In this document: positions 36,001 through 43,830 of the stretch, in pieces
Layout of the letters: each line of letters begins with the position of its first letter
Position numbering within the stretch: position 1 is the first letter of the stretch
Translations under genes and position numbers: made by a program
Assembly: GCA_964523575.1 (NCBI GenBank)
Contig: CAZGAV010000021.1
Span: 1-52,031 of the forward strand
DNA: 52,031 nt
Origin: DAOUTW01 sp964523575
GTDB taxonomy: Bacteria; Zixibacteria; MSB-5A5; GN15; JAAZOE01
Reading direction: 5' to 3'
The notes under the pieces: model-generated
The model's input: the letters and a program-made list of their open reading frames with translations, nothing else
Database searches by the model: none
What the model was told of the DNA's origin: nothing

Positions 36001-37290
36001 GATAATTGTCCCAACGATACCAACGAGGATCAGGCTGACGCCGACGATGATGGTATCGGTGATGTCTGCGACGCCTGCCCGCTCGATCCCGGCAACGATA
36101 TCGATGCCGACGGTATTTGCGGCGACGTCGACAACTGTCCGACGACTTACAATCCGACGCAGGCCGACGCCGACGGCGATGGTATCGGCGATGTCTGCGA
36201 CGAATGTACCGATCTCGATAACGACGGCTACGGTGACCCGGGATATCCGGCCAACACCTGCGCTCTGGACAATTGTCCGGCGACCTACAATCCCGATCAG
36301 GCTGACGCCGACAATGACGGTCTCGGCGACGTCTGCGATAACTGTCCCAATGCCGACAACCCCGGCCAGGAAAACTCGGACGGCGACAGCTACGGCGACG
36401 CCTGCGACAATTGCGTCATGACGACCAACGAGGATCAGTTGAATTCGGATACCGACCAGTGGGGCGACGTCTGCGATAATTGCCCGCTCGACGATAATCC
36501 CGATCAGCTCGATTCCGATAATGACGGCATGGGTGATGTCTGCGATCCCTGCCCGCTCGACGCCGATAACGATATCGACAACGACGGTGTCTGCGGCGAC
36601 GTCGATAATTGTCCCGTGACTTATAATCCTGATCAGAATGATCAGGATCTGGACACCTTCGGAGATCTCTGCGATAACTGCCCGTCTGATTTCAACTATG
36701 ATCAGCTGGATACTGACGAGGACGGCATCGGCGACGTCTGCGATGCCTGCCCGCTCGATCCCGACAACGACATCGACAACGACGGCGTTTGCGGCGACGT
36801 TGATAACTGCCCGACGACTAATAATCCCGGACAGGAGGATGCCGACGCCGACGGTATCGGCGATGTCTGCGATCCCTGCACCGACACCGACGGCGACGGG
36901 TTCGGTAACCCCGGATATCCGGCCAACATCTGCGCTCTGGATAACTGTCCCAATGATTACAATCCGGATCAGGCGGACGGTGATGGTGACGGCGTCGGCG
37001 ATATCTGCGATAATTGCCCCGCCATTTCCAATCCGGATCAGGCCGACGCTGATCTTGACGGCATTGGCGACGCCTGCGAATATATTTGCGGCGATGTCAA
37101 CAACGACGGTGACGTCAACGTTGCCGATATTGTCTTCATGATCAACTGGATCTTCAAGGGTGGCCCGGCGCCGGAACATATCGAGTCCTTCGATGTCAAT
37201 GGCGACGGAGCGGCCAACGTAGCCGATCCCGTTTATCTTATCAACTTCACCTTCTCATTCGGGCCTGCCCCCATCTGTGAAGGTTTCTGA
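33049..37290 (+). CDS. Giant thrombospondin type 3 repeat protein with cohesin-like head and dockerin-like tail
   Basis: The 1413-residue protein has a signal peptide (~15-42), a cohesin-like domain (~43-218; CIDSSFIPPVGIFVF) and about 33 type 3 repeats (~220-1345), each with G-x-G-D-x-C-D-x-C and D-x-D-x-DG calcium loops. The last ~65 residues are dockerin-like (GDVNNDG and DVNGDG). Such repeats form a rigid, calcium-filled, disulfide-linked rod, so the protein could project far from the cell surface. The repeats are arranged in higher-order units of 135 codons. GGGAGG lies before ATG 33049. The repeat DNA also leaves a long open frame on the other strand, which I regard as an artefact. Collapse or expansion in assembly is possible, so the true repeat number is uncertain. 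Confidence 0.85.
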   Translation: MAVFLSHPKGGCGKIRFTPFILLCFLAVTFGAVTAQAANRASMDLAESGGSTPVDTMTVGTPYEFQLFIENDQTWFAMQYGVQIYSPEGASWTWDAQAGGYGAGQFVTVVPGSRLDPPNTVFDMTSLLVTQKNVDGTAPDSVMMGGLAMNNGLQLGPMQHMMSLHFTPNSPASDAGVGTICIDSSFIPPVGIFVFTDANGSNHPIDIDGPYCWPIMYSCPYDTDGDGYGDPGHPENECPNDNCPYIFNPDQGDADGDGIGDACDNCTDTDHDGFGDPGYPNNTCALDNCPDQPNPNQADSDGDGIGNVCDACPNDPDNDIDGDGVCGDVDNCPNTYNPTQADADDDGFGDACDNCINEPNPDQLNSDTDAYGDACDNCPTIDNPNQLDSDADGIGNACDNCPTVANPDQNDADDDGLGDLCDPCPLDPDNDIDHDNVCGNVDNCPTVFNPLQEDADGDGIGDACDQCTDTDNDGFGDPGFPANTCALDNCPTTYNPNQADADGDGIGDVCDVCTDTDNDGFGNPGYPANTCALDNCPTTYNPTQADGDADGIGDACDNCVNEPNPDQLNSDTDAYGDACDNCPNINNPLQTDSDGDGIGNPCDACPNDPDNDIDGDGVCGDVDNCPTTYNPTQADADGDGIGDACDECTDTDNDGFGDPGYAANTCATDNCPTTYNPDQTDTDNDGQGDACDNCVNEPNPDQTNSDADEFGDACDNCPNDFNPQQVDTDADGIGDVCDACPLDPDNDIDADGVCGDVDNCPTTYNPTQADADGDGIGDACDECTDTDNDGFGDPGYAANTCAEDNCPTTYNPDQADADGDGLGDACDNCPNTDNPGQANSDGDSFGDACDNCPNDTNEDQVDADGDGIGDVCDACPLDPDNDIDADGVCGDVDNCPTTYNPSQADADGDGIGNACDECTDTDNDGFGDPGFLANTCTQDNCPTTYNPDQADADNDGLGDVCDNCPNADNPGQANSDGDSYGDACDNCPNDTNEDQADADDDGIGDVCDACPLDPGNDIDADGICGDVDNCPTTYNPTQADADGDGIGDVCDECTDLDNDGYGDPGYPANTCALDNCPATYNPDQADADNDGLGDVCDNCPNADNPGQENSDGDSYGDACDNCVMTTNEDQLNSDTDQWGDVCDNCPLDDNPDQLDSDNDGMGDVCDPCPLDADNDIDNDGVCGDVDNCPVTYNPDQNDQDLDTFGDLCDNCPSDFNYDQLDTDEDGIGDVCDACPLDPDNDIDNDGVCGDVDNCPTTNNPGQEDADADGIGDVCDPCTDTDGDGFGNPGYPANICALDNCPNDYNPDQADGDGDGVGDICDNCPAISNPDQADADLDGIGDACEYICGDVNNDGDVNVADIVFMINWIFKGGPAPEHIESFDVNGDGAANVADPVYLINFTFSFGPAPICEGF
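34858..36477 (+). repeat. Four tandem copies of a 405-bp coding higher-order repeat
   Basis: The same codons (encoding ACP followed by the DPDNDID block) recur at 34858, 35263, 35668 and 36073, exactly 405 bases (135 codons) apart. Each unit holds four or more type 3 repeats in the same order: DNCPTTYNP, the CDECTD..DNDGFGDPG block, another DNCPTTYNPDQ, then an N(S/N)DGDSFGDACDNCPND block. Copies differ at scattered bases, mostly third positions. Similar units flank the array at irregular spacing. Confidence 0.9.
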
Positions 37291-37309
37291 TCTGACTTGC
37301 GCTTTTTCA

Positions 37310-37345
37310 GGGGCCGGGGTTTCTCCCGGCCCCTTTTTTTTATTT
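37310..37345 (+). terminator. Rho-independent terminator after the giant TSP3 gene
   Basis: GGGGCCGGG (37310-37318) pairs with CCCGGCCCC (37325-37333) around GTTTCT, followed by seven T residues and TATTTT. It lies 20 bases after the stop codon. The rest of the 281-base gap to 37572 shows no other feature. Confidence 0.93.
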
Positions 37346-37571
37346 TACCTGTGGCCGCTCCGGCGTCTTAACCTGCCGTGGATTATCGCCGCGGATTGAT
37401 CACCCACATTTATTTTTGCGGCCGAGGGTCTTGATAATCACAGCCAAAATTGGTCTTGCATAGAACCCTGCAAAGCATATATTTAATTGATTGAACCTTC
37501 GAAATAAAAGATATACCTGCCCGCCGCCGCCCGGGAAGAATGATGCAAAACCGGATTAAAGGGGTTATAAT

Positions 37572-40500
37572 ATGTCTCTAAGAATAATCGTCGTGCTTCT
37601 ATCGCTGGCTGTCGGCATTCTGTCGTCCCCGGCCGCCGCTCAGGTACCATTGGATAAAACGCCTTTCTGGCAATCGTCCGAACCCAACATGACCACCACC
37701 GGTATGATTTGGCGTGACTGCAACAACGACGGTTATATCGACATCTTTTTCTCCAACGGTAACGACATCACCATGTCGCCGAACACCATTTACCTTTCTA
37801 ATCACGGCCTTCTGCCCGAATCCGCCTCATGGTTCTCCGCTAATAGTGAATACTCTGGTCATTGCGCCGTCGGCGACATTAACGACGACGGCTGGCCCGA
37901 CTTCGCCGTATCCAATTTTCTGGGGAAAAACGGTTTCTCTTCGGCCAACCTGTCCAACCTTTATCTCAATAACGGGGGCGTCATCAATTCCGACCCCGAC
38001 TGGTACACGGGCGACAGTATCTATACCTTTTCCTGCGCCCTGGGTGACGCCGATGGTGACGGCGACCTCGATCTGGCCTTCGCCACCGGCGAGTCCTACA
38101 ATAATAGAGATTACAGTGACCGCATCTATTTCAACGTCGATGGCGTTCTCCAGCCTCTCCCCGGCTGGCAATCGGCGACCGCCTCTCAGGCTATGGATGT
38201 CGCCTGGGGCGACGTCAACAATGACGGCTACCTCGACCTGGCTTTCTGTTACGACGGACTCCCCCCTGCCGTGTACTACAACAACAGCGGAACCATCGAA
38301 ACCTGGCCGTCATGGCAGGCCAACCAGAACGAATCGGCTAATACTATAATTTTCGGGGATATCGATGGCGACGGCTGGCTCGACCTGATAATCGCTTTCA
38401 ACAATCAATTGGGGGGCTCCGGTCGTTTTCGAGTTTATTTCAACGATGGCGCCGGAAATTTATATCCGCAATACGGCTGGGAATCGGCAACCGGGGGCTA
38501 TGGTTCCGCGCTGGCCCTGAATGATGTCGACCACGACGGCGATCTCGATCTCGCTGCCGGGCGTTGGTGGGATGCGCCGCGGATTTATTTGAACAGCGGT
38601 TCGACCCTTCAGACATCTCCCGTCTGGCAATCGGACTATGCCACGGTCGTCGAAGAACTCGCCTGGGTCGATGTTGACGCCGACGGCGTGGTGCCGCTGG
38701 CCGATACCATCTCCAATCCGAACGGCAAGAAGCTCTTCTATACGGCCAAACTTCCGCTGTATGCCGTCGATTCGGTAGTGGCTGATGGCGTCCACCTTGG
38801 TTATCCGGATTTCTGCTATGATCTCGTGTCGGGATGGGTCTCCCTGAGTCAGGCCCCGATTTCTGACCTGATCATTTATTATAAATACTCGACCCATAAT
38901 GATCTCGCCGTCGCCAACTGGGACACCTTCAACATGGTTTACGGCAATATCTCGGTCGCTTTATCCCTGACCGCCGCCGACTTTTCCGATATCCTCGGCA
39001 ACAATGACGGCGTCTTCGATGCCGGCGAAACCATTCAATTAACGGTCACAATCCTGAATTCGGGCGCCGAAACAGCCCCGGATGTCGCTCTCGATCTGTC
39101 AATCGACGACGGTTCGATCCTCCTCACCGATGGTCATTCCAATTACGGCAATATCGGATCCAATCAATCTGCCTCCAACGCCTCCGATCCCTTTCAATTC
39201 AATATCCCTCTCGATTACAACCCCCGCATCGACTCCTTCCGGTTGGAGATTTCATGGAATAGCGGCGCCAATACCGATACCTTTGTCATCGAACAGGCGT
39301 TGGGCAAGCCGGCCCTGTTGCTGGTCGATGACGACAACGGCGATAATCTGGAACAATACTACGCTGATTGTCTATATCAACTGCGGGTCCCCCACGACCA
39401 ATGGACGGTCGCCGCTCAGGGAGTCCCCTCGGACCTCGACCTGCTTGAATATCCGACCGTCGTCTGGTACACCGGCGACTACCGAGCCGATCCCCTGGCT
39501 TCCGGCGCCTCGATTACCATGCAGGGATACATGGATGGCGGCGGCAATTTCTTCCTGACCGGTCAGGCCGTTGCCGCCCAGCTGAACACCCTTGACCCGA
39601 CTTTCCTCGGCGATTACCTGAAATCCTCCTACCAATCGACTCTCATGATTCCCGTCCTTGACGCCGTTGACGGCAGTCAGGTCTTCGATCCCTCTATCAG
39701 AGTATCCATCTATGGCGGCGGCGGAGCTTCCAATCAGCAATACCCCGATCTGGTTTCAGCGGTCAACGGCGGCGTGGCCGAACTTCAATATCTTAATCAA
39801 ACCGACATGGGCGCGATATCCTACGCCGGCGATTATAAAATGCTGTTCTTCGGTTTCGGATTCGAGGCCATCTTCTCCGGTGACAGCCGCTGGCGTGATC
39901 GCGACAGCATCCTTTTCGATGTTTTGAAATTTATGGAATTCCCGATGCCGTTCGCCTATCCGGAAGTCATCGACGTCGTCATCACTCCCGGCGACCCGTA
40001 TCATCTGATCGACCCGAATCCGGATTTCAACTGGACCTATTATGATCCCCAGGCCGCGCCTCAGGAGATGCACGAAATCCAAGTCGGCGATGACGCCGAC
40101 TGGTACGTTGCTGAAATGTGGGATTCCGGTCCCGTCTCAAGTTCGGCCTCTCAGGCGACTTATGCCGGACTGACTTTGATCGAAGGCCAAACCTATAATT
40201 ACCGCCTCCGCGTCTTCAACGGGACACTCTGGTCGGCCTGGTATCAAGGGAGCTTCCGCATGAATTCCGCGCCCTCTCAACCGACCGGTCTAACGCCCGA
40301 TGATCTTTTCTGCGTCGCCACCGCCCAGCCCCAATTGTCAAACACCGATGCGACGGATGCCGAGGGCGACGCCCTGACTTACGCCTATCGCGTCTATGAA
40401 GACCCCGGCCTGACCATACTAGTCGCCCAAGTTGACGATTATCCGGAACAACCTTCGACCACCTCCTGGACGGTCAATCAAACCTTATCCGATAATACCG

Positions 40501-41093
40501 ATTATTACTGGCGCGTCCGGGCCAATGACGGTTATGAAGATGGCCCCTGGAGCGCTACCGCCGCTTTCATCGTCAACAGCGTCAACCAGTTGCCGGAAGC
40601 ATTCAGTTTGCTCTCGCCGGACAGCGGCGTCGTTCTCGCCGATTTCCAGCCGGCCTTTGTCTGGCAGACAACCGCCGACCCCGATCCTTGCGACAGCGTT
40701 CATTATGACCTGATTTACGCCGATGACGCCGCCTTCACCGAACCGACAACCGTCGTGGGCTTGCCCGACTCCGTCTATACTCCGGGGGCGCCGATGCCGG
40801 CCGGCTCTTATTTCTGGAAGGTTATCGCCAGTGATGACTTCGGAGGCTCCACGCCTGCCAATTCCGTCTTCCTTTTCACCATTGGCCTGCCCGGTGACGC
40901 CAATGGTAACGGCGCCGTCGATGTCGGCGATGCCGTATTCCTGATCAACTATGTTTTCAAGGGCGGTCCGGCGCCGGAACCGGAAAGTCTCGGGGACGCC
41001 AATTGTGATGGCAATGTTGACGTCGCCGACGCCGTTTATTTGATCAATTACATCTTCCGGAGCGGCCCGCCGCCCGGCTGTGATAAAAAATAA
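37572..41093 (+). CDS. Secreted FG-GAP/VCBS propeller protein with fibronectin-like and dockerin-like domains
   Basis: The 1173-residue protein has a signal peptide (IIVVLLSLAVGILSSPAAA). Residues ~30-380 carry FG-GAP/VCBS propeller repeats with calcium loops (DCNNDGYIDIFF, DINDDGWPDFAV, DADGDGDLDLAF, DVNNDGYLDLAF, DIDGDGWLDLII). A CARDB-like sandwich (~470-580; NNDGVFDAGETIQLTVTILN) is followed by a Rossmann-like segment (~585-790; ALLLVDDDNGDN, QGYMDGGGNFFLTGQ) resembling a glutamine-amidotransferase-like fold without a visible catalytic Cys. Fibronectin-type III-like repeats (~800-1100) and a dockerin-like pair (GDANGNG, GDANCDG) finish it. It is probably a surface binding protein; no catalytic motif was identified. 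Confidence 0.82.
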   Translation: MSLRIIVVLLSLAVGILSSPAAAQVPLDKTPFWQSSEPNMTTTGMIWRDCNNDGYIDIFFSNGNDITMSPNTIYLSNHGLLPESASWFSANSEYSGHCAVGDINDDGWPDFAVSNFLGKNGFSSANLSNLYLNNGGVINSDPDWYTGDSIYTFSCALGDADGDGDLDLAFATGESYNNRDYSDRIYFNVDGVLQPLPGWQSATASQAMDVAWGDVNNDGYLDLAFCYDGLPPAVYYNNSGTIETWPSWQANQNESANTIIFGDIDGDGWLDLIIAFNNQLGGSGRFRVYFNDGAGNLYPQYGWESATGGYGSALALNDVDHDGDLDLAAGRWWDAPRIYLNSGSTLQTSPVWQSDYATVVEELAWVDVDADGVVPLADTISNPNGKKLFYTAKLPLYAVDSVVADGVHLGYPDFCYDLVSGWVSLSQAPISDLIIYYKYSTHNDLAVANWDTFNMVYGNISVALSLTAADFSDILGNNDGVFDAGETIQLTVTILNSGAETAPDVALDLSIDDGSILLTDGHSNYGNIGSNQSASNASDPFQFNIPLDYNPRIDSFRLEISWNSGANTDTFVIEQALGKPALLLVDDDNGDNLEQYYADCLYQLRVPHDQWTVAAQGVPSDLDLLEYPTVVWYTGDYRADPLASGASITMQGYMDGGGNFFLTGQAVAAQLNTLDPTFLGDYLKSSYQSTLMIPVLDAVDGSQVFDPSIRVSIYGGGGASNQQYPDLVSAVNGGVAELQYLNQTDMGAISYAGDYKMLFFGFGFEAIFSGDSRWRDRDSILFDVLKFMEFPMPFAYPEVIDVVITPGDPYHLIDPNPDFNWTYYDPQAAPQEMHEIQVGDDADWYVAEMWDSGPVSSSASQATYAGLTLIEGQTYNYRLRVFNGTLWSAWYQGSFRMNSAPSQPTGLTPDDLFCVATAQPQLSNTDATDAEGDALTYAYRVYEDPGLTILVAQVDDYPEQPSTTSWTVNQTLSDNTDYYWRVRANDGYEDGPWSATAAFIVNSVNQLPEAFSLLSPDSGVVLADFQPAFVWQTTADPDPCDSVHYDLIYADDAAFTEPTTVVGLPDSVYTPGAPMPAGSYFWKVIASDDFGGSTPANSVFLFTIGLPGDANGNGAVDVGDAVFLINYVFKGGPAPEPESLGDANCDGNVDVADAVYLINYIFRSGPPPGCDKK

Positions 41094-41261
41094 AGTGGAA
41101 CCGGCGTCGATTCTCGCGTACAATATGAAATCTCGAGAAAACGCCGGGGAGAAGCGACCGGCCTGAACGCATTTCGACAATGCTCCTTTTTCGAAAACAT
41201 TATATGGTCGGCGCCGTATTCATGGTGGTATATCGGTGGAGGATGCGGTAAGGATTGAAAT

Positions 41262-42008
41262 ATGGAACAACGAAAGGCTCATATCCTGCTGGTCGCCGAA
41301 GAATCGGAACAGATGAATCTGCTTTTCGACGCCCTGGTTGCCAGCGGCCACAATGTCTCGAAAGTGACCTCAGGCGCTGAGGGCCTGGCCATGGTCGAGA
41401 ATCACTCTTTTGAAGTCGTGATCGTTGACATCGGCCTATCCGACAATGACCAGAGCGATTTCCTCCGCCTGATCAAGGAGAAAAAACCCGACCTGCCGGT
41501 AATTTTGATCACCGGTTCCTCGGAGCCCGGCCTGGTCGGTACCAAGTTCCTCGACGGGGTCATTTCCCGCCCGTTTCGAATCAGCCATATCGAGATCCTG
41601 ATCCACAACATTCTCGCCGAAAAACGGGCCCATCATGAGGCAGCCAAAGGCGCCGCCGTTCTTGTCGTCGACGACGACGAGGCTTTCCGCACTATGCTCC
41701 TCCGATCCCTCCAGCTTTCCGGGTATCAGGCTCTGGGTGCGCCCGACGGCCATACTGCTCTGGCATTGCTCGAAGAGGAGGAAATCGGCACCGTCATCGC
41801 CGACATCAATATGCCCCTCATGGATGGCATCACCCTCATGAAAGAAATCAGACGGCGCTGGCCGACCGTCATCGTGGTTCTCATTACCGGGTATTATTCC
41901 GAAGGCGAAGAACCGACCACCGCGGAGACCCGTCCCGACGGCTTCCTGATGAAACCCTTCAAGATTCAAAGCATCGAAAAACTCCTCAAAGACCTGGATT
42001 CCCGGTAA
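41262..42008 (+). CDS. Double receiver-domain response regulator without output domain
   Basis: The 248-residue protein has two CheY-like receiver domains and nothing else. The second (~130-248) is complete: VLVVDDDEAF, Asp in VIADINMPLMDG, LITGYY and Lys in FLMKPFK. The first (~5-125) keeps Asp56 in VVIVDIGL and LITGSS but has VAEESE instead of the DD pair and ISRPFR instead of KP-F, so it is probably impaired in Mg binding or switching. It would act through protein contacts. It lies 163 bases before the FHA-GAF phosphatase gene and may be part of the same pathway. No partner histidine kinase is nearby. Confidence 0.85.
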   Translation: MEQRKAHILLVAEESEQMNLLFDALVASGHNVSKVTSGAEGLAMVENHSFEVVIVDIGLSDNDQSDFLRLIKEKKPDLPVILITGSSEPGLVGTKFLDGVISRPFRISHIEILIHNILAEKRAHHEAAKGAAVLVVDDDEAFRTMLLRSLQLSGYQALGAPDGHTALALLEEEEIGTVIADINMPLMDGITLMKEIRRRWPTVIVVLITGYYSEGEEPTTAETRPDGFLMKPFKIQSIEKLLKDLDSR

Positions 42009-42171
42009 TTTCGTCTTTGGTGGGAATCTCAACCGAATTCAATATTCAATTCAAAATTTGGTTGCCAAGCCAGCACTGACTTCGTATATCTACGAGGTCC
42101 GGCTTCAGCCGATATGACGGAAAATCGAAGCCGAAAGCCAATCATGAATAAAGCAGGATATGGAATAGTTC

Positions 42172-43830
42172 ATGTTAAAATTGATAGGAACCGACGCCGG
42201 CCATTATTACACCTGGGATTTACCGGCCGGGGAATTTACCGTCGGACGTAAGACAGCCTCTTCCAAATGCGATTTCACGGTCGTCGATATGGCCGCGTCG
42301 CGCACCCACGCCCGACTCGAAATCGCCCCGGATGGCGACCAGTGTTTTTTGACCGATCTCGGGAGCCACAACGGCACCTATGTCAATGGCCTGAAAATTT
42401 CAGAGAAAACGGAGATAAAACCCGGCGATAATATTCAGATCGGAAGTTCCGAATTCAAACTGATCGAAGAAACGGCGACGTCAACGGATTCTCCCCGGCC
42501 GACCCGGACGCAATTGTCCGATTTCGATCCGGAAAAGTCCATCATGATGCCGATGAACGAGGTCCTGAAACCTCTCCCCGCGCGCGTCGCCGATCTGCCC
42601 CAACTCCTGCCGACCCTGTTTGAAATGGCCAATATGCTGGTGCTGGCGGAACCGAAGGGATCGATGCTGGAACGCTCCCTCGAATTGGTCACCAAAATCA
42701 TCCCGGCCGACCGGCTGGCCGTCTTATTCACTTCCGACAACGAGAATGAGATCGAAATCGCCGCCATTCACCTTCCGGGTGGACGTGACCCCGGAGATTT
42801 TACTCTCTCGCGGACGATCGTGAATAATATCCTTTCCGATAGAAACGCTATCCTCATCGGAGACGCCGGGGCCGATCCCCGTTTTGCCGCTCAGCAGTCG
42901 ATTATCTCTTCCGATCTCCACTCCGCTATGGCGGTCCCTCTGCTGGATGAAGAACGAGTTCTGGGCATTCTGTATGCCGACACCACCAATCCCATCCACC
43001 GCTATAACGATGATTACCTACACCTTTTCGGCATGATCGGCAATATCATCGCCTCACGGCTGGCCAACTACAACCTATTGGAGGAACGTCAGGTCAAGGA
43101 GCGTTATGAGGCCGAACTCCGCCATGCGTCCGACATTCAGAACAAGCTCCTGCCGCGAACCGTCCCGAATCTGACCGGGTATGCCATTCACGCTTTTCAG
43201 GAACAATGCCGCTCCGTGGGCGGCGACCTTTATGATCTGGAAATTCTGCCCGACGGCCGCCTCATTTTTCTGGTCGCTGATGTCAGCGGCAAAGGTATGG
43301 GCGCGGCCCTGTTGATGTCGAACATCCTGGCCGCTTTCCGAATCATGTATCTCGACGACGATTTCAATCTGAATCGGGCCGTGCATAAGGTCTCCATTGA
43401 ACTTTACAAACACAGCGCCTCCGAAAATTTCGCGACCCTTTTTATCGGATTGCTCGATCCTCAAAAACATCAGATACGATATATCAATGCCGGTCATAAC
43501 CCACCCCTGGTCATACGTCGCGACGGACAAAAGGAGTATCTGGAAGCGTCCGGGACCATGATCGGGGCCTTCGATTTCATGGCCTGGAGCGAAAGCGCCG
43601 TCCAGCTGGAACCCGATGATCTCCTGCTTATTTTCACCGATGGAGTGACCGAGGCCGAAAAGGGCGAAGACTGGTACGGTGACGAACGCCTGGAGTGTCT
43701 GGCCAGGGACTCCCGCCATCAATCTCCGAGCGAAATGGCCCGGACGATTGTCGACGATGTCGAGAAATACGTCGAGGATACGCCCCGCTCCGACGATATC
43801 ACTTTGTTGATTTTGAAAAGGAACAGCTGA
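42172..43830 (+). CDS. FHA-GAF-SpoIIE (PP2C-type) serine phosphatase
   Basis: The 552-residue protein begins with an FHA domain (~1-100: FTVGRKTASS, ASRTHARLE, GSHNGTYVNG) that binds phosphothreonine. A GAF domain (~145-300) follows, then a short coiled linker (EERQVKERYEAELRHASDIQNKL) and a SpoIIE/RsbU-type phosphatase (~320-552) with VGGDLYD, VADVSGKGMGAALLMS, INAGHNPPL, IFTDGVTEA and DDITLLIL metal-binding motifs. It would remove phosphate from a serine or threonine when the GAF domain senses a signal. Its TGA shares one base with the ATG of the kinase gene, so the two are translationally coupled as a kinase/phosphatase pair. Confidence 0.93.
   Translation: MLKLIGTDAGHYYTWDLPAGEFTVGRKTASSKCDFTVVDMAASRTHARLEIAPDGDQCFLTDLGSHNGTYVNGLKISEKTEIKPGDNIQIGSSEFKLIEETATSTDSPRPTRTQLSDFDPEKSIMMPMNEVLKPLPARVADLPQLLPTLFEMANMLVLAEPKGSMLERSLELVTKIIPADRLAVLFTSDNENEIEIAAIHLPGGRDPGDFTLSRTIVNNILSDRNAILIGDAGADPRFAAQQSIISSDLHSAMAVPLLDEERVLGILYADTTNPIHRYNDDYLHLFGMIGNIIASRLANYNLLEERQVKERYEAELRHASDIQNKLLPRTVPNLTGYAIHAFQEQCRSVGGDLYDLEILPDGRLIFLVADVSGKGMGAALLMSNILAAFRIMYLDDDFNLNRAVHKVSIELYKHSASENFATLFIGLLDPQKHQIRYINAGHNPPLVIRRDGQKEYLEASGTMIGAFDFMAWSESAVQLEPDDLLLIFTDGVTEAEKGEDWYGDERLECLARDSRHQSPSEMARTIVDDVEKYVEDTPRSDDITLLILKRNS

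Noticed and set aside
34772..36421. A 549-codon plus-strand frame inside the TSP3 rod gene
   Set aside because: It is another shadow of the repeat DNA. The product is Thr/Ile/Pro/Ala-rich and the true frame has signal peptide, cohesin-like head and dockerin-like tail.
33703..37080. Possible CRISPR-like or satellite array
   Set aside because: The repeats have no spacer structure and keep the reading frame throughout (405 bases = 135 codons). They are coding type 3 repeats.
33535..37179. A 1214-codon open frame on the minus strand, antisense to the TSP3 rod gene
   Set aside because: It exists because the repeated GAC/GAT/GGC/TGC codons of the plus-strand gene give no stop in that frame on the reverse strand. 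Its product is a monotonous Val/Ile/Ala/Gly repeat with no start context or domain.
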